Origin: Trichomonas vaginalis G3 | Lineage: Eukaryota; Parabasalia; Trichomonadida; Trichomonadidae | Assembly: GCF_026262505.1 (NCBI RefSeq) | Contig: NC_067206.1 | Location: forward strand, 32,999,896-33,063,895 | Direction of reading: 5' to 3' | Length of the DNA: 64,000 nt | In this document: one piece after another, positions 39,165 to 50,862 of the stretch | How the letters are laid out: every line of letters starts with the position of its first letter | How positions within the stretch are numbered: the stretch's first letter is position 1 | Notes under the pieces: generated by a model | Databases searched by the model: none | Told to the model about the DNA's origin: nothing | Seen by the model: the letters and a program-made list of their open reading frames with translations, nothing else | Made by a program: the position numbers and the translations under genes

Positions 39165-40175
39165 GTTTTTTTTGTCTTAATTTTTCATGAATTTGCAAAA
39201 AAATCATCTGAAGAAGATGATAACTTATGGAACAAATACTTCAACTCACAATTTGTAAGTTCAAAAACTAAAAATTGCCTAAATTGTAATCTTCCAGCAG
39301 GTCAAGGTCAATATTACTTCGACGAATGTAATTTTTTTGATGATAATGATCGAGTTGTCAACTTTAGCCCAATTTCCAACTCATTATTCTTACATAATCG
39401 ATGTTCTTTTAGTAATTGCACTTCAACATCAAGTGGAAGTTGCATTTACTACCAAATCGGCAGCGATAGTTCAATTGTTCAACGAAAATTCTGTTGTACG
39501 AAATGCGAAGGCAAGGGTGATGGCCAATTTTCATATACAAAAGTTGACATAGATAACTTAAACTTAATTATTGAAAGTTCCCTTTTTGATGCAGGAAGTA
39601 TTAATGGAAATGCTATTTGTCAAGCAATGGATGGCAATGTCGTAGTTTCATCAACAAATTTCTCATCAAATAAAGCTAATTTCCGATCTGCTGGAAAATT
39701 TCAATGTGAATCACTTAATTACATAACAACATTTAACTATTCAACTGTTGTTAATAATTTAGCAGAATATCAAATTTTAAATTTTTATTATTACGCTTTG
39801 ATTGATTCATGTAATATTATAAATAATACCATAACAAAATCAACATATGGAATTATTTACCATTATCAAAATTCTCTTTCTGTAAAAAGTTGTTCTTTTA
39901 TTAACAACACTACTCCTGAAGGTTCATATTTGATACGTAACTCTGGTAATGATCAATTAACAGTTGATAGTTGTTACATTGACAATTCGATTTCAACAAC
40001 ATTTTATAGAAATGTAGAACCTACTAATCCAAGAGAACTATTTACTAACAAATTGATTCATCTTTCAACTGGTAATTGCCAAGCAGAATTTGCAATTATC
40101 AATAAACGAATTTCTAAAGTAAATAAACTTTCTCTTTTTTTACAAACTTTAGTAAACATTTCTAACTCTTCATAA
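39165..40175 (+). pseudogene. Beta-helix-like surface-protein cassette, copy C (no ATG)
   Basis: The conserved frame is open from a hydrophobic start (VFFVLIFHEFAKKSSEEDD) to TAA at 40175, but no in-frame ATG precedes it. It holds the full set of family motifs: NSLFLHNRCSFSNCTS, SIVQRKFCCTKCEGKG, VVSSTNFSSNKAN, SCNIINNT, SFINNTTPEGS and QAEFAIINKRISK. With copy D it is the most complete copy in the window. Repeated Asn/Ser/Cys words suggest a secreted beta-helix. A nonstandard start, a missing first exon or a silent recombination cassette are the alternatives. Confidence 0.65.
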
Positions 40176-40279
40176 TTATAAACCACCATCAATAGTTCTT
40201 ATATATTTCTCATAATAACAAGAACTATAATAAAACAAATAATATTACTGTGCTTTAAGACTATTTGTTGTTTGTTGTG

Positions 40280-40420
40280 AGGACTATTTTTCTAACAAAT
40301 TGGTTTATCTTTCAACAAGTAAAATCCATGCAGAATTTGCATTTATCAATAAGATTATTTCTAAAGTTAATAAGTTGAAACTTTCTCTTATCATAATTAT
40401 TTTACTAAATATTAAAAAAC
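40280..40420 (+). pseudogene. Degenerate extra 3' end of the cassette family
   Basis: Sequence here (TTTTTCTAACAAATTGGTTT and CAGAATTTGCATTTATCAAT) closely matches the 3' end of copy C at about 40040-40150. It is out of frame and decayed, so it is a tandem duplicate of the cassette end. Confidence 0.7.
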
Positions 40421-41994
40421 CATCATCTTTTTCCCCGTGAAGTAATAATATAAACTAAATTTCAGAGATTAGATCCCCTAACCTACCATTACATCGAAAA
40501 TTGAGAGAATGTCAAAGAAAATATTAAATTGGAGAGAGTATTTTTGTTTTCAATAAGACCCTCTTTACAATGATGAAAAGCATAGATTTCCTATCTCCAA
40601 ATAAATATATATATGGTCACTTCTAGAGTAAAAAAAAGACTTTATTATTTTAGAGTTCAGGCTGAGCACTTTCGTTATTTGTTGTGAGGGCATATTCATT
40701 ATCTCCCATTGTGTCAACATTTGGAGATTTGCACTTTGCCCACCAAATAGCGATAGCAACACCACCAACAACAAGAATAAACAGTAAAACGGAAATCGAA
40801 GAAATCCATGCAATTCTAACTTTCCTGTCATGTTGTGCATCAGAATCTGAATAACAAACATCAGAAACTTTGACATCTACTTCTCCAAGTTTGTCATAGT
40901 CGTAATCATCTCCAACAAAAACTTCTTTAAGATTTGGAGAGTTTGTGAACAAAAATTCTGGAGGACTTTCAATATCAGAGCAACAATAAAATGTTGTCAA
41001 ATTTGGACAATTAGAGAAAGCAAATTTTCCTATTGATGCCTCTTCTGCAACAATAGAAACAAATTCTAATTCACTGCAGTTGTAGAACGAATACTCTCCA
41101 ATCGTCAATTTCTTATCTTCTGTGAGAGATAAGTTTTTGATTTTACAACTGTTAAAACTGTAACTTCCAATTTCTTTTGCTTTCAACACGAAAGAGAAAT
41201 TAGTCAGAGAGACACAATTTTCGAAGCTGTGTGATGAAATCTTATCAACACCTTCAGTAATAACTTCAATCAAACTTGTACAATTGCAAAATGAATATTC
41301 ATCGAAACTTGATACTTTTTTAACGGTAAATTCTTTTAATTCAGCGCAATTGCAGAAAGTATATTTTCCAACTTCAATTTCTCCATCTACAATTGTGAAA
41401 TTACTTAATTTCATGCAATTGCAAAATGCGTAATCATTCAAAACTGTTTCCTTACTTGAATCTTCCAAGTAAAAACGAACTAAACTCTTGCAATTTCCGA
41501 AAGCATACTTTCCTATTTCTTTAACATTTCCTCTGATTTTAACACTCTCTAAAGCAGTGTTTTCGAAGCAAGAATCACCAATATTTGCTTTAACTTGAGT
41601 GAAAAGTGTCAAATTCTTCAAAATGTGACAATTCAGGAAAACAGAATTTTCAAGAATTAATGTCATTGTGAAACTCTCCAATTTTTGACATTCAGAGAAG
41701 CAGCCATTTCCTAAAATAACATCTTTATCATATGATGTTATTGTAAGTGAAGTGAACTGACATTTATTGAAAGCAAAGCTTCCAATTGAAATAATGTTTT
41801 CAATTTCAATGTCATTTAAGTTTTGACATAAATTGAAGGCATAGTCAGAAATTGTCACTTCATCTGCATTCGAAACATTAAATTTGTTCATTGCCGAACA
41901 TTTGGAAAATGAATATTTTCCAATTGTCACTTTTTGAGAAATAATTTCAACAGTTTCTAATTGATTTCTGTTTTCAAGAATTTGATCTTCAAAG

Positions 41995-41998
41995 TTAA
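41995..41998. repeat. TTAA target duplication, left
   Basis: TTAA is repeated at 43039-43042 on the other side of the 1.04-kb element. Confidence 0.8.
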
Positions 41999-42003
41999 GG
42001 GTG

Positions 42004-42040
42004 CACCCGTATGTACGTTTATTTGAGAGGAGGAGGATTA
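42004..42040 (+). repeat. 37-bp terminal sequence repeated internally
   Basis: CACCCGTATGTACGTTTATT and the following GAGAGGAGGAGGATTA occur identically here and at 42385-42421, so a second element end lies inside the first. Confidence 0.85.
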
Positions 42041-42384
42041 CCCTCTCAATTTTGAGGGATTCGTTAGTTTATTTTCTCGATGAATATGCAATAAAATTTG
42101 ATTTTTACCTTATCAATATACTTCATATAATATACACATGTTCATGTAAAAACTTTTTTCCAAAATCCTCAGGAATTAAGGGATTTTTGAATTTTAAGAA
42201 TTTTTTTCGAATTTTTTCGAAAAAAAATATTTTCAGAACAGCCTTAACGGCTAAGATTTAGGAACAATGTTAAGTATCAAAAAGAAAGGAGGTCTGATAT
42301 AGACAACATATATCGTTGAAGGTTGAAAAAATCTCTAATATTTGAGCCCAAAATTTTGAATTTTAATTTTTTGAAAAAAGAGGC

Positions 42385-42421
42385 CACCCGTATGTACGTT
42401 TATTTGAGAGGAGGAGGATTA
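42385..42421 (+). repeat. Internal copy of 37-bp terminal sequence
   Basis: Identical to 42004-42040. It may mark a nested insertion or a rearranged element. Confidence 0.85.
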
Positions 42422-43038
42422 TATTTTTGAAAGGGTGAAACATTATGAATATGTTAATTATATAATAATATGTATTATTATAAAAAAGAAAAGATAAAGC
42501 ACGTTAAAATTTTTCTTTCTTGATTTTTTACAAAATCTACTTAGAATTATGCAAAATATGACTAAATAATTATAAATTTCAAGTTAAATTTTAATTTTGA
42601 TAAATAATTTAAATTTCAAAATATCAAGTTCAGTTCAACTATGTATGTAGTAATTCCTCAATAAAGTGCCAAAACCCTATTAAAATATATGAACATTTTC
42701 AACATTTTAATGTTTTTATTTAAAAATTTGATGGAATATGAGCTTCAAACAATTATTATGTAAATAAAAATAATTAAATATATGTATTTATTCGTATTAC
42801 AACCGTAGTAAGTCGATTCTTCCTTTCTTCTACTGAGATTTGAATTTGATTTCGAATTGTAAAGAGATTCAAAGGGAAAATACTAGAGGATAAAAACTAC
42901 CTCCATGAAAGGGTCATAATGGAGTCAAGTTGTATTTTTTGATATTTTTTGCTTTTCGAGCCTAAATAGGTAGCCAAGATAATGCCTAAAAATAAGGTTC
43001 TGAATTCTGAAGTTTACATGATCCTCTCGTGTGCACCC

Positions 43039-43042
43039 TTAA
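43039..43042. repeat. TTAA target duplication, right
   Basis: Pairs with 41995-41998. Confidence 0.8.
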
Positions 43043-46037
43043 CACTCTTTGAAGTAATCTTCAATGTTTGCAAACCATTAGATTGTTCAAACAAATTCTT
43101 TGGCATGTTCAAAGCACCATTTCTTGTATCTATTGTTAAATGAGCAATTGTTGACGAAGCAAATGAATTTCTGTCAAAAACTAAATCATCCGAAATTAAT
43201 GTAACAGTTAATGGCTTTGAAGAATATTTGAATAATTCATCACCTAATACTAATTGAGAAGCAGAAAGATAGAATGTCTCTAACAAATCGCAATTCTCAA
43301 ATATGTTGTTATTTAATGTCATTTTTCCTTCAACTATAAACGTGACATTTTGTAAAGTATCACAATTTCTGAAACAGTATTTTCCAAGTGTTAAAACTTC
43401 AGCATTTATACTCATGTTCTGGAGAGAGATGCAATCTTCAAAGCAATAATCACCCAAACTCTGGAACAAGTGAGTAACATGGAAAAGTGTCATATATCTG
43501 CAATCAAAGAAAGCTTTTGCATTTATTGTTTTAATTGTTTGTTCGCAAATGAATTCTTTGAGTGTATATAATCCTGCGAAAGCCCATTCATCAATCAGAA
43601 TTACGTTTAATTTGTTTTTGAATGATGTCAAAGATGTATTTTGGAAACAATGTTTTCCAATGATATTAATGTAAAAATTCATTTCTATTTTAGTTAAAAG
43701 AGAACATCCGAAGAAACAATAATCTCCAAATGAAACTTGTTGAGCTACAATTACTAAATCATTTAATTTGGCTTTGTTCTTGAATAAATTATTCTCTAAA
43801 TGTAAATCTTTCGTAGTTAAATGAACAGTTGTAAGCTCTTCGCAATTATCAAATGTTCCTTCTTTAAATGTGAATGTTGATGTTGGAGAATTGACATTCA
43901 AAATTTGCAGTTTTGTGTTTGCAAAAACATTCTTTCCAAAATTGATTCCTGTTCCTTCATAATCGAACTCTATTAAGTGCGAATTCCTGCTGAAGAGATC
44001 GTTACTGATTACTACTTGTATTGCTTTGATTTTGACGGTTTCTAATGCAGTGCAAGTACTGAATAACTCAGAACCAAATGTAATAGCATCTAATACTTCT
44101 GTAACTGTTATTTCGACCGTTTTCAGCTTATCACAATTTAAGAAAAATGTTTCATCAATTGAATTAACATGAGATGAAGTGATTGTCACTTTTTCAAGTG
44201 CATGACAATCCTTCAGGAAATTCTTATATAATTTCACAACATTATTGTCAATCAAATTGACTTCAACAAGATTAGAACATAATGCAAAAGGAGATCTTGT
44301 CAAAGATTGCATGTTAGAGATTTTAACCGTCACTTTTTGGAGATTATTGCAATTGTCAAATGTATCTTCCATGAAACTTGGAACTCCTGATAAATCTAAT
44401 TCAGTAAATTTCATTCCTTTCAATGATTTAGAACCAAGCGAAACATCTGTAGGTATTGTGAAATCTAGACTTGAACAATCTTCAAAGAATCTGTCTGGCA
44501 TTGAATATATCTCATATGGCCAATCTCCAAAAGAAGTTAAACTTTTACATCCTGAAAAAGCAGCTGCACCCAAGTTATAAAGACTTAAAGTGTCACCTGT
44601 GATCTCTGACAAAGATTCACAGCCCATGAACGAACCTTCACCAATTCCAAACATTCCATAATCAAGTTCGACTGATTGGAGTTTTGTACAGCCTTTGAAC
44701 ATATAATTAGGAACTTCTTGGAGACTGGATGGTATCATTATAGGTCCTGTAAGTGATGTACATCCTTCAAAAACATTCGTTCCGCAACGCCTTAAATCAT
44801 TAGTGAGTTGAATACTTGTCAAAGATGTGCAATTGCAGAAAGCAAAGCTTTCAAAGCCTTCAGTAAGCCTGTTAAGATCATATGTGATAGTTTTCAGTTT
44901 AATACAATTGCAGAATGCGTATGCAGGTATTGTTGTTGCACGATTTGGTCAAGTAAACGTTTCTATTAATAAGCAGCCATAGAATACTCTTTGGAAGATA
45001 TTAGATACGATGGAAGGAAGTGAAGAAATTACTAAACTTGTGCAATTTTCAAAAGCAGATTCTTGTATACTTGTTAATGAACCATCGAGAGTGATAGATT
45101 CCAGTTTGTTACAGTTGGCAAAGAGCCTTGGTGATACGTATCGCAATCCTGTCATGTTAAAAGTTGTAATTTTCTGACAATTGTAAAAAACACCTTCTTG
45201 GATGTTAGTAACTGTAGAAGGGAGCTTACTTATAACTAAGCTGTTGCAGCTTTCAAAGCAATACTTGTTAATATTTTGTATTTTGTCATTAAAATTGATA
45301 GTTTCTAAAAGAGTGCATCCAGAAAAGCAACGTTCAGGTAATGTTATAAGTTCTGGTGGTAAATCGAATCTGGTAAAGCTAACACAGTGACTGAAACAAT
45401 TTGCACCTAATTCTGTAACAATTAATGGTAAATCGACCAATACTAAAACATCGCAGTTTGCAAATGCACTTTCGCCGATGAATGTTGTCTCTACGCTAAA
45501 TGTTACTCTTGTTAGACCCGTGCAAGAATTGAAAGTATCTTTCTCAATTCTTGTAACGGTTTGTGGTATTGTGATTTCTGTTAACGAATATGCTCCACTA
45601 AATGCTGCCTGACCTATTGCAGTTAAACTTTCTGGTAAAGAAATTGTTGTAATGCCAGAACAATCTTGGAAGCAGCTATCTCCAAGTGTCAACAAACCGC
45701 TTGGCAATGTTATGGACGTTATGGCAGTATCTCCGTTGAATGCGAAAGACTCAATTGTTTTCAATGTAGAATCTATTTGAACTTTTGTTAAAAGATTGAA
45801 GTTTTCAAAAGCTTTGGAACCAATTGTTTCAACCGATTCCGTTATACGGATTTCATTTGCTTGCGTTGAATATTGTTCAACTTCAGAGCGCTGTATAGTG
45901 CCATCGCCAGAAACAGTCAATATGCCATTGCTAAATGAATATGTGGCTGATTGAATTCTTACTGTATTGGCTAATAACGATGATGAAAATAGATGCGTAG
46001 CCACATTCAATTCAAATTTAAATTCATATTGTGTCAA

Positions 46038-46630
46038 TTAATGATTACTAAAAATTTACCATTTTTATGTCGACTAAGTTTAACTAACTGTTTTATTGCT
46101 GACACAATTTCAGAAATCACACAATATATACAGTTCTGTGCATCTTTGTATTGGTTATGGGTAATAAAAATTGAGAATGCTTTCAAATGTGAAATTTGAA
46201 AGGAAAGATTAGATATCAAATCCTGCATAAAAGGTATAATTCAACTGCCGTGATAGTTCTAAAAACCCATAGGATTTGCAATTTTTTCAAATTCCAATAA
46301 AGATGACAGCTCCAAATCTCATTATTTCAAAATTTGGAGAGAAGAAATAGTTCATGCTATTATAATGAAAATTAGTATTTATCATATTTTGAACATGCAA
46401 CATGTCCTAAATAAAATTGATTTTTTTAGCCTCAAATAGAACTGAGACTATTTGAAACATTCATAATTTCATCAACGTATTCAATAAATTCGTTCCTTTT
46501 TGTCATGATAATGAATGGTTTGTATTTTGTTCAAATTTGAGTTTAAAACCACCTTATATCCTATTTAATTCCACCAAATTATATAATTATATGAGCGTAT
46601 TTTAGAGAACATGCTAATATATATATTATT
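46038..46630. other. Intergenic region, no gene seen
   Basis: About 590 AT-rich bases. Two short opposite frames (45993-46199 and 46034-46228) have no support. Nothing else is recognised. Confidence 0.5.
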
Positions 46631-47660
46631 TTATGCTATTAAATTAATATTTACGATAATTGATAGAATACAAAGCATATCAAACGTATCTACAGTTCGA
46701 CTGATAATCTTAAATTCTGCTTGGCAAATCTCAGTTGAAAAATGAGCCAAATCGTTAGAGAATAACATTCTTGGACTAATAGGCACAACATTTACCCAAA
46801 ATGTTGTGGGAATCGAACTATCGATGAAACAATATTTAACTATTAATTGATCTCCATCGTTATATATTAAATGTGAACCTTGAGGCCCAACATTTTGAAT
46901 AAATGAACAGTCTTCAATAGAAAGCGAATTAAACGCATGGTAAACAATCCCAGACGTTGATTTCGAATTGGTATTATTTATAATATTGCATGAATCAATA
47001 TCAGCAAAATAATGAATATCGATAACTTCGCCATAAATATTTGTTGCTCTATTATTTACAATGGTTGTGTAGTTAATTTTTGTTGTGTGTTTAGATAGAG
47101 GACACTCAAAATGTCCAGCAGATTTTTGAGCAGCAATACAAAATGAGAAGTTTGTTGATGAAACTAGGATGTTACCGCTAGAAACTCTAAAAGATTCTTC
47201 GCCAATATCTTCTTTTCCTACATCAGACAGAGAACCTTCAATAATAAAGTTTAAATCGTCTCCGCCAACTTTTGTGAATGAAAAATGGCCAAGTTTCTGG
47301 CATATGCATTTCGTACAGCAGAATTTTCGTTGTACAATTGAACTATTGCTGCCAATACTGAAGTAAATACAACTTGCATTTCCTGATGAAAAGCAATTAC
47401 TAAACGAACAGCGATTATGTAGAAACAATGAGTTATTAACTGGATTAAAGTTTATAACTCGGTCATTATCTCCATAAAAATTGCATTCATCTAAGTAATA
47501 TTGACCTTTTCCTGCTAAAGGATTGCAGTTCCGGCAATATTTTATCTTTTCACCTGTGAATTGATTGTTGAAAAAGTTATTCCATGGGTTGTCATCCTCT
47601 ACAGATGACTTCCCACAGAACTTTTTCAAAAATACTAAAAACAGAGTTGCCTCTTAGCCA
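46631..47660 (-). pseudogene. Beta-helix-like surface-protein cassette, copy D (no ATG)
   Basis: The minus-strand frame is open from a hydrophobic lead (ATLFLVFLKKFCGKSS) through EDDNPWNNFFNNQFTGEK to a stop at 46631, with no in-frame ATG. It is the most diverged of the four copies; its end (DMLCILSIIVNINLIA) differs from the shared KLSLFLQTLVNI ending. Shared motifs are YYLDECNFYGDNDRVIN, NSLFLHNRCSFSNC, SIVQRKFCCTKC and SCNIINNTNS. Its intact YYLDEC region shows what the Maverick target looked like. Confidence 0.65.
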
Positions 47661-48465
47661 GTTAGTCAGAAATGGACAGATCAATTGGATTATTTAGATC
47701 TGGTATAACTATACAATTAATGTTTAACTTTGCAAAACATCGTGTATTTTCTGAATTGTTTGGAACAATATCAATTGAAGATATTTTGGTAATACAAAAC
47801 CTTATTTTTTCTTCATGGAGCTTCATTGTAGTCTTTAAAACTCATTCCGAATGATCGATTTACGATTTTACTGCATTTAGATTTCATTCCACATATTATG
47901 GATAAATAATTGGATACATTAAAATGTCAATTAACAAATATTTCAAATTATGATTAAACAACTCCAAAAATAAAAGATTAATTCTTTCTTTTTTATGGAT
48001 AAAAATTTAGATACTAAAAACAACATTATCGACATTTCATATTAATTTAAATTATATATTTCACATCCAAATCGAAATCATATATAAATCAAAAGTGAAA
48101 TCCTGACAACAACTTTCAGAAATTCGGAGAACATTTTGAAAACGATGGGAAATATGGAACAGCATAGTGTTACTCAATAATTTTGCCTCCGATATGAAAA
48201 ATACTTTTCTCCTTACAAAACAATTTCATTCAAAATCGAGCCAAATAGCAATCAAAATAATTGAAAGGTTTATCAGAAAATTTTTTATTGTTTTATTGGA
48301 TAATTGCTGAGCATCAGATACTAATTATAATTTCCCAAAAAAATTGGTTCAAATGTGATTGGTTATGGAAGATTTTTAAAATTGTTAATGAACCGTGATA
48401 ATTTGAATACTCAAAGAAAATTTTGATAGGTAACAAGGCCACCAATTGAGAACCATCTAAATTTT
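47661..48465. other. Intergenic region, no gene seen
   Basis: About 800 AT-rich bases upstream of the dehydrogenase gene, with no convincing frame or element ends. Confidence 0.5.
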
Positions 48466-48470
48466 TCATT
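48466..48470 (+). promoter_or_regulatory. Initiator (TCATT) of dehydrogenase gene
   Basis: TCATT lies 9 bases before the ATG at 48479, a classic trichomonad arrangement. Confidence 0.7.
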
Positions 48471-48478
48471 TTAAAACA

Positions 48479-49480
48479 ATGAGTGAACCAGCTCACGTTC
48501 TCATCACAGGTGCCGCAGGACAAATCGGATACATCCTTTCACATTGGATTGCAGGCGGTGAATTATATGGCGACCGTCCAGTAGTTTTACATCTTTTCGA
48601 TATTCCACCAGCCATGAACAGACTTACAGCTCTTACAATGGAGTTAGAAGACTGTGCATTCCCACATCTTGCTGGCTATGTTGCCACAACTGAACCAGAA
48701 GCCGCTTTCAAGGATATTGATTGCGCTTTCTTAGTTGCTTCAATGCCACTCAAGCCAGGCCAAGTCAGAGCAGACCTCATCAGCTCAAACAGCGTTATCT
48801 TCAAGAACACTGGTGAATACCTCTCAAAGTGGGCTAAACCAACAGTCAAAGTTCTTGTTATTGGTAACCCAGATAACACAAACTGCGAAATCGCAATGCT
48901 CCATGCAAAGAACCTCAAGCCAGAGAACTTCTCATCTCTCAGCATGCTCGATCATAACCGCGCTTACTACGAAGTTGCCTCCAAATTAGGAGTCCACGTT
49001 CATGATATCCATGACATCATCGTTTGGGGTAACCATGGTGAATCAATGGTTGCCGATCTTACACAAGCTACATTCACTAAGGATGGAAAGACCCAGAAAG
49101 TTGTTGATGTTCTCGATCATGATTACGTTTTCGATACATTCTTCAAGAAGATCGGACATCGTGCTTGGGACATTCTCGAGCACCGTGGCTTCACAAGTGC
49201 TGCTTCTCCAACAAAGGCCGCAATTCAGCACATGAAGGCTTGGCTCTTCGGAACAGCTCCAGGAGAAGTCCTCTCAATGGGTATCCCAGTTCCAGAAGGT
49301 AACCCATACGGCATCAAACCAGGTGTTGTCTTCTCATTCCCTTGCAATGTTGACAAGGAGGGCCACATCCACGTTGTTGAAGGTTTCAAGGTCAATGACT
49401 GGCTCCGTGAGAAACTTGCTTTCACAGAAAACGATCTCTTCCACGAGAAAGAAATCGCTCTTGAACATCTTGCTCAGTAA
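48479..49480 (+). CDS. Lactate dehydrogenase of the malate-dehydrogenase family
   Basis: This 333-residue NAD-dependent enzyme reduces pyruvate to lactate in the cytosol, by family knowledge. The nucleotide-binding motif GAAGQIG is at 11-17 and the catalytic His is in WGNHGES (His186). The overall sequence is of cytosolic malate dehydrogenase type. At the substrate-selecting position the sequence is SMPLKPGQVR, with Leu91 where malate dehydrogenases have Arg. In T. vaginalis this single position was shown to separate the lactate enzyme, which arose from malate dehydrogenase. The gene is full length with a good initiator. This is the best organism marker in the window. Confidence 0.93.
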   Translation: MSEPAHVLITGAAGQIGYILSHWIAGGELYGDRPVVLHLFDIPPAMNRLTALTMELEDCAFPHLAGYVATTEPEAAFKDIDCAFLVASMPLKPGQVRADLISSNSVIFKNTGEYLSKWAKPTVKVLVIGNPDNTNCEIAMLHAKNLKPENFSSLSMLDHNRAYYEVASKLGVHVHDIHDIIVWGNHGESMVADLTQATFTKDGKTQKVVDVLDHDYVFDTFFKKIGHRAWDILEHRGFTSAASPTKAAIQHMKAWLFGTAPGEVLSMGIPVPEGNPYGIKPGVVFSFPCNVDKEGHIHVVEGFKVNDWLREKLAFTENDLFHEKEIALEHLAQ

Positions 49481-49822
49481 TTACTCTTTTCCATTTCTAA
49501 TATACTAATATAAATCTAACTGTTTATCTTTCCCTTAATTACACACTTTTTTTCAAGTGAAGATTCTTTCTTCGGAAATTACTGAAAAGGAATCAAACAA
49601 TAACTAGCAAGACATACATTTATAGTCTTACTTATATGGTTACTTCAACAATAACAAATAACAATGAATTATTTTTGAAACAAATGAATACATTTTGCAG
49701 AATTTTACAACAAACTTATGTATATGCTTCTACACATTTATTAATAAGAATTGATACATACAATACATATGAAATTCCATGCTATAAGTGCTAAAAAATA
49801 GATTTTGGATAATTCGATTTTG
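49481..49822. other. Intergenic region, no gene seen
   Basis: About 340 AT-rich bases between two genes of the same strand. No element or RNA gene recognised. Confidence 0.5.
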
Positions 49823-49827
49823 TCACT
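49823..49827 (+). promoter_or_regulatory. Initiator (TCACT) of tetraspanin gene
   Basis: TCACT lies 10 bases before the ATG at 49837 and fits the initiator consensus. Confidence 0.65.
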
Positions 49828-49836
49828 TTTTTTAAA

Positions 49837-50445
49837 ATGCATATTCAAGCTTTTTTTGCGCTTTCAGGGATTGGATTAATGCTAGCAATCTATTCACACG
49901 TTTCAGTCACTGCTTGGCTCTATAGTACAGGAATTATATACCTTTCTCAACGTCTTTATTTCTTATCAATTTATACAATTTCAAGTTATGTTGTTTGCAT
50001 TATTGCAGGTGCTGCATTTACTATATTCCGAAGTATTTCGCTATATTATCTCTTCCTAATGGCTGCATTCCTATCAATGCTCGTTAATTTTTATTTCGGA
50101 TTTCAAATGTACTTAGATCCTGTATCATACTTTGTTACACTTACAGACACATGGATGGAAAACATAAATACTCGTAAAATCAACATAATTGAAAGAAATC
50201 TCAAATGTTGCGGATTTCATCGTCCAAGAGAGTATCCAAAAGACAGATGTACAGAATCATTTACAGATGCCTGCTTTACAGTAATGAAAGATAGATACAC
50301 AAATGATATGAAAAACGGAGCTTTGACTTATATGGCTCTGGGAATTACATTTGGATTGTTAATAGCATTCGTAATTATGCATGGTACACAAAAACCAGGA
50401 TACAGATCTACAAGAAGACGCGAAATTACAGTAGCACCTTTATAA
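49837..50445 (+). CDS. Tetraspanin family membrane protein
   Basis: This 202-residue protein has four hydrophobic helices (about 5-35, 44-66, 69-91 and 164-186). The large extracellular loop at about 105-160 carries the family hallmark CCG (124-126) with two further cysteines (RCTES and ACFTV). The short cytoplasmic tail is basic (RSTRRREI). Trichomonad tetraspanins are found at the surface and on exosome-like vesicles and are linked to adherence. The loop is shorter than in animal tetraspanins. Confidence 0.88.
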   Translation: MHIQAFFALSGIGLMLAIYSHVSVTAWLYSTGIIYLSQRLYFLSIYTISSYVVCIIAGAAFTIFRSISLYYLFLMAAFLSMLVNFYFGFQMYLDPVSYFVTLTDTWMENINTRKINIIERNLKCCGFHRPREYPKDRCTESFTDACFTVMKDRYTNDMKNGALTYMALGITFGLLIAFVIMHGTQKPGYRSTRRREITVAPL

Positions 50446-50862
50446 TTTATTTTATTCTCGCTATGAGATATATTATGGATCACCACTACTCTGATTTATA
50501 AATCATAGTACGCAATATTTGTTTTTGTTATATATATATATTATGTTTTGTTATGTTATATAAAATTTTATTTTATTTCGGTTATAATTCTCATTTTCAA
50601 TACATTTACATGTGACTGATGTATCTAAAATTAGTTTTTGACATTGAAATTGATTGGAAAAGTTTTCCAAATTTTCGATGAATTTTCTCAAATTTCACTT
50701 CAATATATTTATCTAATGGCAAATTCATTTGAGAATTATCTATTGTAATCACATCATATTATGAAATTACAACGATTTAAAACAGGCGAAGACTAATGAC
50801 AATGCAAAGAAAAACTAAAAAATTTAACAAATAACTAAAATATATTTATTTATGTTTTAAAC
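50446..50862. other. Intergenic region, no gene seen
   Basis: About 420 AT-rich bases between convergent genes. A TA-rich tract (TTATATATATATATTATG) lies near 50530. No element recognised. Confidence 0.5.

Larger units (their letters stand above)
41999..43038. mobile_element. Non-autonomous TTAA-target DNA transposon
   Basis: The element is 1040 bp with short inverted ends (GGGTGCACCC at the left, GGGTGCACAC read inward from the right) and a TTAA duplication, the target of piggyBac and Kolobok families. Ends starting GGG favour a Kolobok-like type, which is inference. It has no transposase frame. The first 37 bases after GGGTG (42004-42040) are repeated exactly at 42385-42421. The insertion disrupts the BspA-like gene. 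Confidence 0.75.
40650..46037 (-). pseudogene. BspA-like leucine-rich-repeat surface protein, disrupted
   Basis: This is a long BspA/TpLRR-type protein. Dozens of units of about 23 residues carry patterns such as SIGKFAFSNCPNLTTF and IGDSCFENTALESV. A C-terminal membrane helix (ISSISVLLFILVVGGVAIAIWW) and a short acidic tail follow. Such proteins coat trichomonads and are linked to adhesion. The gene is interrupted by a TTAA-flanked element at 41999-43038. Removing the element and one TTAA (1044 bases) leaves the frame unchanged. A single TGA (44949-44951) also lies in frame, and no in-frame ATG is found at the N-terminus near 46037, where a frame change after a MWLRIYFHH-like start is likely. 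Otherwise about 1450 codons stay open, so decay is recent. Confidence 0.85.

Noticed and set aside
50446-50862. TA-rich tract near 50530 as an element end
   Set aside because: No inverted partner or duplication is visible; it is simple sequence.
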